Shown here: positions 35,856-43,395 of the stretch, one piece after another
Layout of the letters: each line of letters begins with the position of its first letter
Position numbering within the stretch: the stretch's first letter is position 1
Origin: an uncultured Eubacteriales bacterium
Lineage (GTDB): Bacteria > Bacillota > Clostridia > Oscillospirales > Acutalibacteraceae
Length of the DNA: 52,002 nt
Direction of reading: 5' to 3'
Assembly: GCA_900316025.1 (NCBI GenBank)
Contig: ONBJ01000016.1
Coordinates: 1-52,002, forward strand
Notes under the pieces: generated by a model
The model's database searches: none
What the model saw: only the letters and a program-made list of their open reading frames with translations
Told to the model about the DNA's origin: nothing
Translations under genes and position numbers: made by a program

Positions 35856-36110
35856 TCAGAAGTAACCTCTTTTTTTCTGGTCGGCTTTGAATACACATAC
35901 GCTTTCGCATTTGTAGCACCTTATACATATTTCGGCATCTGCAACAGGATACAGAAAACCTTCGTCATCAAGCTTCATTGATATAGCCTGTACGGGACAA
36001 ATCGAGTAACAGGCTGAACAGCCGCAGCAATGCTCTTTTTTATCGTATATTACAGGCAGTCTTTTTTTATTGTCGTCCTGCTCCTGATTTATATATCTGA
36101 AATCGCTCAT
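35856..36110 (-). CDS. 2[4Fe-4S] ferredoxin-like protein, split from the FrhB domain
   Basis: 84 aa. Two CxxCxxCxxxC clusters: CCGCSACYSICP and CIRCYKCESVC followed by V (instead of P). The spacing DDEGFLYPVAD between clusters is typical of the N-terminal domain of FrhB-like proteins. It ends at TGA shortly after a run of seven A (within CAGAAAAAAAGAGG). Removal of one A would join it in frame to the downstream gene and give a protein of about 404 aa, a normal length for the fused family. AAGGAG precedes the ATG. Confidence 0.85.
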   Translation of the reverse strand: MSDFRYINQEQDDNKKRLPVIYDKKEHCCGCSACYSICPVQAISMKLDDEGFLYPVADAEICIRCYKCESVCVFKADQKKRGYF

Positions 36111-36129
36111 TTATCTAGCTCCTTTGTGT

Positions 36130-36213
36130 GTTTAATCACCCTTAAAAATCCTGACCAAAGGCTCTGCCTTTGGAAACCGCAAGCCTTTGAAAAGGCTTGA
36201 CCGAAACTTTATG
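36130..36213. repeat. Triple-hairpin repeat (family 2), copy e
   Basis: The first module is degenerate (TTTAATCACCCTTAAA). CCAAAGG/CCTTTGG and AAGCCTTT/AAAGGCTT follow, then GACCGAAACTTTATG (one change from GACCTAAACTTTATG). It lies between the ferredoxin start and the glf terminator. Confidence 0.88.
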
Positions 36214-36254
36214 TTTTTTCTTTTTCGGTCTGCATTTGAAAATCATTTCAACAT

Positions 36255-36285
36255 AAAAGCACCCGACAAAAGTCAAGTGCCTTAA
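36255..36285 (-). terminator. Terminator after glf
   Basis: Minus-strand AAGGCACTTGAC pairs with GTCGGGTGCTTT (three G-U pairs, TTTT loop), followed by TATG. It starts 12 bp past the glf stop. It would separate glf from the ferredoxin genes, at least in part. Confidence 0.7.
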
Positions 36286-36296
36286 ATTATGTTTTA

Positions 36297-37397
36297 TTAT
36301 TTGTCAAGCTCTGCACGGGCTGTTTTCATAGCGTCCTCAATGGTCTTGTCCATATCAAAGTACTTATACTGTCCCAGACGACCGCCGAAAATAACATTCT
36401 CTTCTTCCTTTGCCTTTTCCGCATATCTGCTGTAAAGACTGTTGTTTCTCTCGTTGTTTACAGGATAGTATGCTTCTTCTCCCTGACTCCACTTCATCGG
36501 ATATTCCCTTGTAACTATGGTCTTAGGCTGTGTTCCGAACTCGAAATGCTTATGCTCTATAATTCTTGTATACGGAATTTCAGCTTCATTATAGTTTATA
36601 ACGGCATTTCCCTGATAGTTTTCACAGTCAAGAACCTCTGTTTCAAATCTCAGACTTCTGTATTCAAGCTCACCGAAGCAGTAATTGAAATATGTATCTA
36701 TCTGTCCTGTGTAGACTATTTTCTTTGCTATGCCCTTGTTTTCTTTTATAAACTCAAAGAAATCGGTATTGAGCTTTACATCGCAGCCCTCAAGCATTTT
36801 CTCAACTATCTGAGTATAGCCGCCTACAGGTATTCCCTGATATACGTCATTGAAATAGCGGTTGTCATAAGTATAGCGTACAGGCAGTCTTTTTATAATA
36901 AAAGGCGGAAGCTCACTGCACTTTTTGCCCCACTGCTTTTCGGTGTATCCTTTTACAAGCTTTTCGTATATATCCTTGCCTATGAGATATATAGCCTGTT
37001 CTTCAAGGTTCTTAGGCTCGGTTATGCCGCTTTCCTTTTTCTGCTCCTCTATTTTCTCTTTAGCCTGCTGAGGTGTAACAACTCCCCACATCTTATTGAA
37101 AGTGTTCATATTGAACGGAAGATTGTACATTTCACCCTTATAATTGGCTACAGGCATATTTATAAAGCCGTTGAAATCCGCAAACTTGTTTACAAACTCC
37201 CATACTTCTTTGTTTGAGGTATGGAAAATATGTGCTCCGTAGCAGTGAACCTGTATACCCTCCTGTTCCTCGGTATATATATTGCCGCCTACATTTCCTC
37301 TTTTTTCTATGACAAGACAGCTTTTTCCCTTTTGCCTTGCCATATATGCAAATGTCGCTCCGTAAAGTCCCGAACCGACTATTAAGTAATCATACAT
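36297..37397 (-). CDS. glf: UDP-galactopyranose mutase
   Basis: 366 aa. Interconverts UDP-Galp and UDP-Galf, supplying galactofuranose for surface glycans; it works only with reduced FAD. The N-terminal FAD fold YLIVGSGLYGATFAYMARQKG and EKRGNVGGNIYTEE is followed by YGAHIFHTSNKEVWEFVN. The C-terminus has YPVNNERNNSLYSRYAE and NVIFGGRLGQYKYFDMD. GGAG lies about 10 nt upstream of the ATG. Its neighbours are a GT2 glycosyltransferase, a flippase-like membrane protein and an electron-transfer pair. Confidence 0.97.
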   Translation of the reverse strand: MYDYLIVGSGLYGATFAYMARQKGKSCLVIEKRGNVGGNIYTEEQEGIQVHCYGAHIFHTSNKEVWEFVNKFADFNGFINMPVANYKGEMYNLPFNMNTFNKMWGVVTPQQAKEKIEEQKKESGITEPKNLEEQAIYLIGKDIYEKLVKGYTEKQWGKKCSELPPFIIKRLPVRYTYDNRYFNDVYQGIPVGGYTQIVEKMLEGCDVKLNTDFFEFIKENKGIAKKIVYTGQIDTYFNYCFGELEYRSLRFETEVLDCENYQGNAVINYNEAEIPYTRIIEHKHFEFGTQPKTIVTREYPMKWSQGEEAYYPVNNERNNSLYSRYAEKAKEEENVIFGGRLGQYKYFDMDKTIEDAMKTARAELDK

Positions 37398-37426
37398 AGT
37401 GATAACGCTCCTGACAGATAAATTTT

Positions 37427-38536
37427 TTATTTTTCAAAAACCTTGTCCTGTATTTTCTTTCTGCCCTTAACAAAATGGAAAATTATTGTTACAGCAAAGC
37501 CTACAATAAGCGGAAGATAAAAACTTATTCCCCTTGTAATAAGAACCGATGCGGGAAGATATGCACCTATAAATATAAGTCCGAATGTTGTCTGATACAT
37601 AAGCTCGGAAATTCCCTGAGAGCCGGGCAGCGGCAGAAGGTCAACCGCTACATATACGGAAGCCTGAAGCACTGTTATAAGCACTACACTTTCCTTATTA
37701 AGACCCATTCCTCTGTATATGAAATATGTTATAAAGAATATGCTGCATCTTTGCAGAACCGTAACAAAAGCGGTAATTACTATGGTTTTTATATTTTTCA
37801 TAAAAGCCGTAACCGCCATATTATATTCTTTTGCAAGCTTTGTAATTCTTCTCACCCTGTCAACAGAGGGCTTGAGAATATGTGTTTTAACAAGACCTCT
37901 TTCACATTTCCTTGCTATCCTGCGGAAGGCATTGGGATTTATCATAAGAAATACCAGAACAACAACCACTATAAAATTGAGCGAAAGTCCAAAATAGAAC
38001 AGATAAATATACCCTTCAAGATACCTGTTAAGGGTACTGTTGAAAAATATCGCAATAAATACGCCTATAAGAACAAGCACAAACTTATACAGCGTTGCGA
38101 CTATTGTAAGTGCCACTGTTGAATGCGATATTTTTATTCCGTCCTTGCTCATATAGTAAAGCTGCATAGGCTGTCCGCCCGATGCTGACGGCGTTATTCC
38201 CGAAAAGAAAAATCCCACAAAAGAGTAACCTATACAGTTTGGCAGTGATATTCCGCATTTCAGCGTTCTTAATATGTACCATATCATAAAGCCTTCGGCG
38301 GAAACAAAGAACAAGGCTGTAGCAACTGCCGCCGCAAGCCAGCCTGTATCAAGACCTATGATTGCTTCATATATGGCAGTTATATCATTGTCTTTCAAAA
38401 TCATCCAGAATGTGAGTCCTATAAGAACTACAAGAAAGAGTACACTTAGCAGATTTGTACTCATTCTCTTATCTTTCATTTTTTTTTCGCCAGCTTCAAG
38501 CTCCGCCGCATCAACATCAATATATTTCTTGCTCAT
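37427..38536 (-). CDS. Lysylphosphatidylglycerol synthase TM-like (UPF0104) membrane protein
   Basis: 369 aa. About eight hydrophobic helices, with the family region GYSFVGFFFSGITPSASGGQPMQLYYM and, near the C-terminus, DLLPLPGSQGISELMYQ. The fold is shared with the flippase half of MprF, but no lysyl-transferase domain is present. A role in moving a lipid-linked glycan or lipid across the membrane is an inference from fold and context. The ribosome-binding site is weak (GGAG 14 nt away). Confidence 0.88.
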   Translation of the reverse strand: MSKKYIDVDAAELEAGEKKMKDKRMSTNLLSVLFLVVLIGLTFWMILKDNDITAIYEAIIGLDTGWLAAAVATALFFVSAEGFMIWYILRTLKCGISLPNCIGYSFVGFFFSGITPSASGGQPMQLYYMSKDGIKISHSTVALTIVATLYKFVLVLIGVFIAIFFNSTLNRYLEGYIYLFYFGLSLNFIVVVVLVFLMINPNAFRRIARKCERGLVKTHILKPSVDRVRRITKLAKEYNMAVTAFMKNIKTIVITAFVTVLQRCSIFFITYFIYRGMGLNKESVVLITVLQASVYVAVDLLPLPGSQGISELMYQTTFGLIFIGAYLPASVLITRGISFYLPLIVGFAVTIIFHFVKGRKKIQDKVFEK

Positions 38537-38567
38537 TTTTTCTCATTTCAGCTCCACAAAATAATCA

Positions 38568-39158
38568 TCAGTCGGCACTTTCAGTTATGGCAGCAAACTC
38601 CGCTGTATAGCCCAGAGGCATCTTTGACCATATGTACCTCTGTGCCAGAACCGAAATTTCCCCCTCGTATATAACAGGGAGGTTCAAATCGTAAAAATCT
38701 CTTGGTGTTACAAGTGAAAAATGCTTGTCGAAAAGCTTTATTCCGTTTTCTTCAAGTATTTTGCTTGTGAACGATGAACAGGTATAATGATTTTTCTGAT
38801 AAAACGGCTTGTTCATCAGCAGAAACGGAAGTCCGAGTGTACAGTAATGATATTTATACCTGTTTCTGTGACAATCTCTCAACTGTCTTTCTATATTTTT
38901 CTTCTGCTGCTTTGTACACTCTATGTACATAACCTTGTATCTTGCATTTGGAAACTTATTATATATTTTTTCAAGATCTTCTCTCTCAAAGCCTGATATA
39001 AGAGGTATTGCAGGGTGTCTTCGCCCAACGCTGTACGCCTCAAAAAGATTTTTGTCAAGCGAAAGTACTACGTGTACATAATTCATCTTTACCACACATC
39101 TTATCATTTCCGCAAACAACCCTGGAGTATCAACCAATGCAATATAAAGCTTTTCCAT
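38568..39158 (-). CDS. YiiX/YebB-like permuted NlpC/P60 protein
   Basis: 196 aa. It shows YVHVVLSLD (candidate catalytic His) followed later by YTCSSFTSKILEENGI (candidate catalytic Cys), the order found in permuted papain-like folds such as YiiX and LRAT. No signal peptide is visible. These enzymes act on acyl or amide bonds of lipids or peptides; the substrate is not known here. It lies between the GT2 gene and the flippase-like gene. Confidence 0.72.
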   Translation of the reverse strand: MEKLYIALVDTPGLFAEMIRCVVKMNYVHVVLSLDKNLFEAYSVGRRHPAIPLISGFEREDLEKIYNKFPNARYKVMYIECTKQQKKNIERQLRDCHRNRYKYHYCTLGLPFLLMNKPFYQKNHYTCSSFTSKILEENGIKLFDKHFSLVTPRDFYDLNLPVIYEGEISVLAQRYIWSKMPLGYTAEFAAITESAD

Positions 39159-39189
39159 AAATTTTATCCCTGTCCTTATTTTTATAACG

Positions 39190-40215
39190 TCAGTTAAACT
39201 TGTAAATGGATTTTGCGAGCCTGTAGACCTTCATAGTAAGTTTATCCCCTAATCTTCCGAAAGGAAGGTAAGCTCCGCCGCTCAATGTATGATACCTGAG
39301 CTGTCTGTATACTTGTTTGTCCTTTTGTTTTATCGTATTCCAGAGGTCATCTCTTTTGGCAAGAGCCTCGTCCGTTCCTATCATAAGAAGATGCAGGCAT
39401 GAAATCGTTGTCATTATTGATAGGTTTCTTATAAGATATTTTCTGAGCTTTTTGGGAGCTTTTCTTTCTTCAGGTGTTGTAACCCTGTCGAGTATCATCT
39501 TGTTTACTTTAAGCTGCTGGTCTATTCTTTTCATCAGAACCTGCTCATTTACCGACTGGTCATCTCTTCCCAGAAAATAGTGGTACAAATCAAGATTAAG
39601 ATAGCAGATACTCTTTGCATAGCAAAGTGGCTGATGTGTGAATATGTTGTCAACATAAAAGGTATGCTCGGGAAGAACAACTCCCGACTCTCTGAGAACG
39701 TCTGTTCTGAACATCGCAGAGTGCATTATTATATACTGTGACGGTGAAAAATGTCCTATATCGTCCCAGCCCATTATAACATTTTCCTTGAAAACGTTCT
39801 TGTATGTCATAACCTTCTGCTTGTTTTCATATAAATGGTCATATATATAGTTGCACATTATCAAATCTATTCTTGTTTTGGAGCTTTCCCACTCTTTAAG
39901 ATGTGCAATAAGCTTTTTCAGACTTTCGGTGTCGAGCCAGTCGTCAGAATCCACTACCTTGAGATACTGTCCCCTTGCAAGCTCAAGACCTTTGTTTACC
40001 GCTGAGCCGTGTCCTCCGTTCTCCTTATGAACCACTCTCACGGTATCGGGATATTTCTCTCTGTAGCTGTCTGCTATATCCCCTGTTCTGTCCTTTGAAC
40101 CATCGTCAACTATTATTATTTCTATATCCGTACTGTCCGGCATAAGAGTATCTACGCAACGCTCAAGATAATCCTCTGAATTGTAGCTTGGCACAACAAA
40201 TGAAATATATATCAT
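39190..40215 (-). CDS. Family 2 glycosyltransferase
   Basis: 341 aa. GT-A fold beginning YISFVVPSYNSEDYLERCVDTL, nucleotide-binding IEIIIVDDGSKDRTGDIA, acceptor-side HKENGGHGSAVNKGLELARGQYLKVVDSDDWLD (the DxD metal motif is DSD). The C-terminal part is helical and basic. Donor unknown; co-location with glf makes UDP-Galf a possibility. AGGAGAA precedes the ATG. It heads the minus-strand cluster, with its own promoter at 40265-40293. Confidence 0.92.
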   Translation of the reverse strand: MIYISFVVPSYNSEDYLERCVDTLMPDSTDIEIIIVDDGSKDRTGDIADSYREKYPDTVRVVHKENGGHGSAVNKGLELARGQYLKVVDSDDWLDTESLKKLIAHLKEWESSKTRIDLIMCNYIYDHLYENKQKVMTYKNVFKENVIMGWDDIGHFSPSQYIIMHSAMFRTDVLRESGVVLPEHTFYVDNIFTHQPLCYAKSICYLNLDLYHYFLGRDDQSVNEQVLMKRIDQQLKVNKMILDRVTTPEERKAPKKLRKYLIRNLSIMTTISCLHLLMIGTDEALAKRDDLWNTIKQKDKQVYRQLRYHTLSGGAYLPFGRLGDKLTMKVYRLAKSIYKFN

Positions 40216-40264
40216 AAATCAAATTCTCCTATCCTGATAACAGGCGTATTTTTACATAGAATCT

Positions 40265-40293
40265 ATTATACAGAATTTTTCTGAAAAAGTCTA
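40265..40293 (-). promoter_or_regulatory. Promoter of the glycosyltransferase-glf cluster
   Basis: TAGACT (40293-40288), 17 bp, TATAAT (40270-40265). The -35 box is imperfect. The rest of the 349-bp gap 40216-40564 is AT-rich, with the sigma-factor promoter at its other end and nothing else that I can recognise. Confidence 0.6.
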
Positions 40294-40500
40294 ATCAATT
40301 ACATAAATTTTATTTTTTTTTATATTTTGCTCAGAATTACATCACATTTTCAATGCTCTGTTATATACATAGACAAGCTTATCACAATTAACAGCTTTTA
40401 TCAAGTACTTATAACGTACTATTCAATAATTCTTAATAATTCATATTTACTTATAGTTGTAAACCGATAACCGCAGTTTATTAAATATTTTTTAAAATAA

Positions 40501-40529
40501 TTGACTATCATTAAGCTTAGGTGTATTAT
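40501..40529 (+). promoter_or_regulatory. Promoter of the sigma-factor gene
   Basis: TTGACT (40501-40506), 17 bp, TATTAT (40524-40529) on the plus strand, 36 bp before the coding region. Confidence 0.75.
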
Positions 40530-40564
40530 AAAGGGTATATTTAAAATTTTTTGTATATTTAAGG

Positions 40565-41173
40565 GTGAAACCATTGGAAAATATTAATGGAATAAATCGA
40601 AAAAATGATAATAATGCTTCCTCCGATGATGCTCTTGCGATACAGGCACAGAACGACAGCGAACAAAGCTTTGAACTGCTGGTAAAACGCTACTACCCTC
40701 TTATATTCAGAAAAGCATACGGATTTTCTTCCTCCGATAATGAAGATTTGATACAGGAGGGACTTCTCGGACTTTGGAGTGCTGTCCAGTCATACAGACG
40801 GGACAAGAACACAAGCTTTAAAACGTATGCGTCAAAGTGTATAGACAACCGTATGATTTCAAAAATCAAAAAGAGCAGAAGCAAAAAAACAATTCCTGCC
40901 GAACGGCTCATATATCTTGACAGCGACGATTCAAGGCAGATAGAAAATACCGAAAATCCCGAACAAAACTTAATAGAACAGGAAAACTATATAAATGCTG
41001 TCAAACGCATAAGAGCTGTGTTATCGTGCAGAGAGCTGAAAATTCTGTCTTACTATCTTGCAGGATATACCTACGCACAGATAGGCAAGGTTCTTTCCTG
41101 CGATACCAAATCCATAGACAACGCTATTCAGAGGATAAGACGCAAGCTCAGAAAAAACAGTATTCCACGTTAG
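40565..41173 (+). CDS. Sigma-70 family RNA polymerase sigma factor, SigH-like
   Basis: 202 aa. Region 2 is seen in FELLVKRYYPLIFRKAYGFSSSDNEDLIQEGLLGLWSAVQSYR followed by TSFKTYASKCIDNRMISKIKK. Region 4 is in LSCRELKILSYYLAGYTYAQIGKVLSCDTKSIDNAIQRIRRKL. The shape and lack of region 1.1 and 3 fit the Spo0H/SigH type; whether this species sporulates is unknown. The frame starts at GTG 40565. TTG 40574, 5 nt after GGTGA, may be the true start. It is one of only two plus-strand genes and converges on aroC with a 15-bp gap. Confidence 0.88.
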   Translation: MKPLENINGINRKNDNNASSDDALAIQAQNDSEQSFELLVKRYYPLIFRKAYGFSSSDNEDLIQEGLLGLWSAVQSYRRDKNTSFKTYASKCIDNRMISKIKKSRSKKTIPAERLIYLDSDDSRQIENTENPEQNLIEQENYINAVKRIRAVLSCRELKILSYYLAGYTYAQIGKVLSCDTKSIDNAIQRIRRKLRKNSIPR

Positions 41174-41188
41174 CCACTGAACTCTGCA

Positions 41189-42262
41189 CTACAAAAGATT
41201 TATCAGTGCTATTGCAAGAGCTGATTCGACCGCCACACAAGCACGTGGTACTATACAGGGGTCATGTCTGCCCTTTATAACAAGCTCCGTATTTTCCTTT
41301 GATGAAAGATTTACTGTTTTCTGCGGTACGGAAATTGAAGGTGTAGGCTTTATGGCTACTCTGAAAAGTATAGGCATACCGTTTGTTATTCCTCCTACAA
41401 TACCTCCGTTATTGTTAGAGGACGTAACCACATTTCCGTTATCGTCATATTCGTAGCAGTCGTTAGCCTGACTTCCCAGCATTTTTGTTATGTCAAAGCC
41501 TGCACCGAACTCAATTCCCTTTACCGCAGGGATTCCGAACATTACAGACGATATTATATTTTCGACACCTGCAAACATAGGACTTCCAATTCCTGCCTGT
41601 ACACCCGAAGCAACACACTCTATTATACCGCCTGTGCTGTCACCTTTAAGACGTGCAGCTTCTATGTATTCACGCATATCTTTTTCGACCGAGCTTTCTA
41701 TTAACGGAAAGCTCATTTTATTGAGCTTTTCAGCAAGACTGTCTTCAATTTTTAACGGATTGAACGGAGTGTCGCATATATTACCAACGGAATATATATG
41801 CGATGCAATTTTTATACCCCTTTTTTCAAGTATCTGTCTGCAAACTGAGCCTGCAAAAACAATCGGAGCAGTAAGCCTGCCCGAAAAATGTCCTCCGCCC
41901 CTTATATCATTGAAACCGTTATATCGGATATATCCCGAATAATCTCCGTGTCCGGGTCTTGGAACAGTCATAAGATTTCCGTAATCGCCTGAGCGTGTGT
42001 TTGTATTTTCTATCACGGCACACAGCGGTGTACCTGTTGTAGTATCGCCGAGCATACCGCTCATAATTACGGGCAAGTCTTTTTCAAGCCTTGGAGTAGC
42101 TGTCTTATCCTTTCCGGGAGCACGTCTGCCCATAAACATAAGAAGCTTTTCCATATCTATTTTTTCACCTGCGGGAAGGTCATCTATAACTACACCTATT
42201 CCCCTGCCGTGACTTTCTCCGAAAACAGATACCTTTACTTTTTTCCCGAAGTAAGATGACAT
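41189..42262 (-). CDS. aroC: Chorismate synthase
   Basis: 357 aa, full length. FMN-dependent last step of the shikimate pathway (EPSP to chorismate). Motifs are VFGESHGRGIGVVIDDLPAG, GRRAPGKDKTATPRLEKDLP, RPGHGDYSGYIRYNGFNDIRGGGHFSGRLTA and RHDPCIVPRA. GGAGG lies 9 nt upstream of the ATG. It is separated from aroA by the two-gene methyltransferase/HNH insert, with which it would be co-transcribed. Confidence 0.97.
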   Translation of the reverse strand: MSSYFGKKVKVSVFGESHGRGIGVVIDDLPAGEKIDMEKLLMFMGRRAPGKDKTATPRLEKDLPVIMSGMLGDTTTGTPLCAVIENTNTRSGDYGNLMTVPRPGHGDYSGYIRYNGFNDIRGGGHFSGRLTAPIVFAGSVCRQILEKRGIKIASHIYSVGNICDTPFNPLKIEDSLAEKLNKMSFPLIESSVEKDMREYIEAARLKGDSTGGIIECVASGVQAGIGSPMFAGVENIISSVMFGIPAVKGIEFGAGFDITKMLGSQANDCYEYDDNGNVVTSSNNNGGIVGGITNGMPILFRVAIKPTPSISVPQKTVNLSSKENTELVIKGRHDPCIVPRACVAVESALAIALINLL

Positions 42263-42292
42263 TCTCTTTTTCCTCCGTTTCCAAAAAATATT

Positions 42293-43390
42293 CTATTTCC
42301 CTGATTTTCTGCGGTTGCACTGTCTGCACAACATCTGACAATTTTCTGAATTTGTTTTTCCTCCCGAATGCCAAGGGTCTATATGGTCGCCCTCCATTTC
42401 TGTAATATCGAAATGTTTTCCACATTCTGCACAAATACCGTTCTGTCTTTCGTAAGCTGCCTGTTTCATACTTTCGCTGAATTTTCTGATATTCAATGTT
42501 TTTTCATCACCCGAAAGCAAATACTCATAAATACCGCTTTTGCTTGTAACGTCATCATCTATCATCAGTTCTTTTGTACGCTTTTCCATTTCTGTAGGAT
42601 TATAGTTATTGTTATGGTACAAATGATAGAGCTTTCCCCAGTTTAAACCTTTCATTTTAGGTCTGTAGACAGTAAAAATGGTATTTACCCAATTAATGAC
42701 ACTCTGAAAATACAGCCATAACGGTGAAGCATTATCATCTTTCTGATGCTCAGCCATATAAGCTTCAATCGTTTTATTTTTATCTTCGGAAAAGGCTTTC
42801 CATTCTATAGCGGTCTGCAAATACTCCTGACGGATTAAGCTTCCCGACAATAATTTATTGCCTATTTTATATGCAGCACAGCCGTTTTTACTGAAATAAC
42901 GTTTAGCGTCCGTCAGCCATTGTCCTGTATATATAGCATTACGCAATTCCTGTTTAGTAAGTTCCTCACTGCCTATATTAATAGTCTTAAACCAGTCAAG
43001 TTTTTCTTTGTCATTACCTTTACAAATATAAATCATCAGCTTATAGTCTAATATCTGATTTTTTTCCGTTTCAGTAAGATTATGAAAAAATCTGTTTTCA
43101 ATAGAAAAATCACCGTTGACATACTGACAGAAACTGACTGTTCTCTGCTGACCGTCAAGCAGTTCATAAGTACCGTCACTGTTTTCGCACCAGTACATAA
43201 CATTCAGCGGAAAATTATGTACAATCGTACGAATAACAGCATCTCTTTGTTCCTCTTTATAAACAAACTCTCTTTGATAAGCAGGTCTTATATTCAGCTT
43301 GCCGCCATAGCCGACAGCACCGTTTTCAGCACTGTCTGCATAGCCGTTGACAACATCTCTTACAGGAATTTGCTTTAATTCTATTTCCAT
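42293..43390 (-). CDS. DUF262 / HNH endonuclease fusion protein
   Basis: 365 aa. N-terminal DUF262 (ParB/sulfiredoxin-like) domain with RPAYQREFVYKEEQRDAVI and YELLDGQQRTVSFCQYVNG, where DGQQR is the signature. A helical middle is followed by a C-terminal HNH nuclease: CAECGKHFDITEMEGDHIDPWHSGG and NCQMLCRQCNRRKSG (two Cys pairs for zinc, His of DHI, Asn). DUF262-HNH proteins are often phage-defence nucleases that restrict modified or unmodified DNA. It follows the EcoRI-type methyltransferase by 5 bp. ATG 43390 has a weak ribosome-binding site (AAGTGA), suggesting coupling to the upstream gene. The frame extends to 43465, inside the upstream gene, without a good site. Confidence 0.9.
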   Translation of the reverse strand: MEIELKQIPVRDVVNGYADSAENGAVGYGGKLNIRPAYQREFVYKEEQRDAVIRTIVHNFPLNVMYWCENSDGTYELLDGQQRTVSFCQYVNGDFSIENRFFHNLTETEKNQILDYKLMIYICKGNDKEKLDWFKTINIGSEELTKQELRNAIYTGQWLTDAKRYFSKNGCAAYKIGNKLLSGSLIRQEYLQTAIEWKAFSEDKNKTIEAYMAEHQKDDNASPLWLYFQSVINWVNTIFTVYRPKMKGLNWGKLYHLYHNNNYNPTEMEKRTKELMIDDDVTSKSGIYEYLLSGDEKTLNIRKFSESMKQAAYERQNGICAECGKHFDITEMEGDHIDPWHSGGKTNSENCQMLCRQCNRRKSGK

Positions 43391-43395
43391 ATGGT

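Noticed and set aside
36546-37217. 223-codon open frame on the plus strand
   Set aside because: Antisense to glf, with no ribosome-binding site or recognisable domain.
37475-38122. 215-codon open frame on the plus strand
   Set aside because: Antisense to the flippase-like membrane gene; Lys/Tyr/Cys-rich shadow translation.
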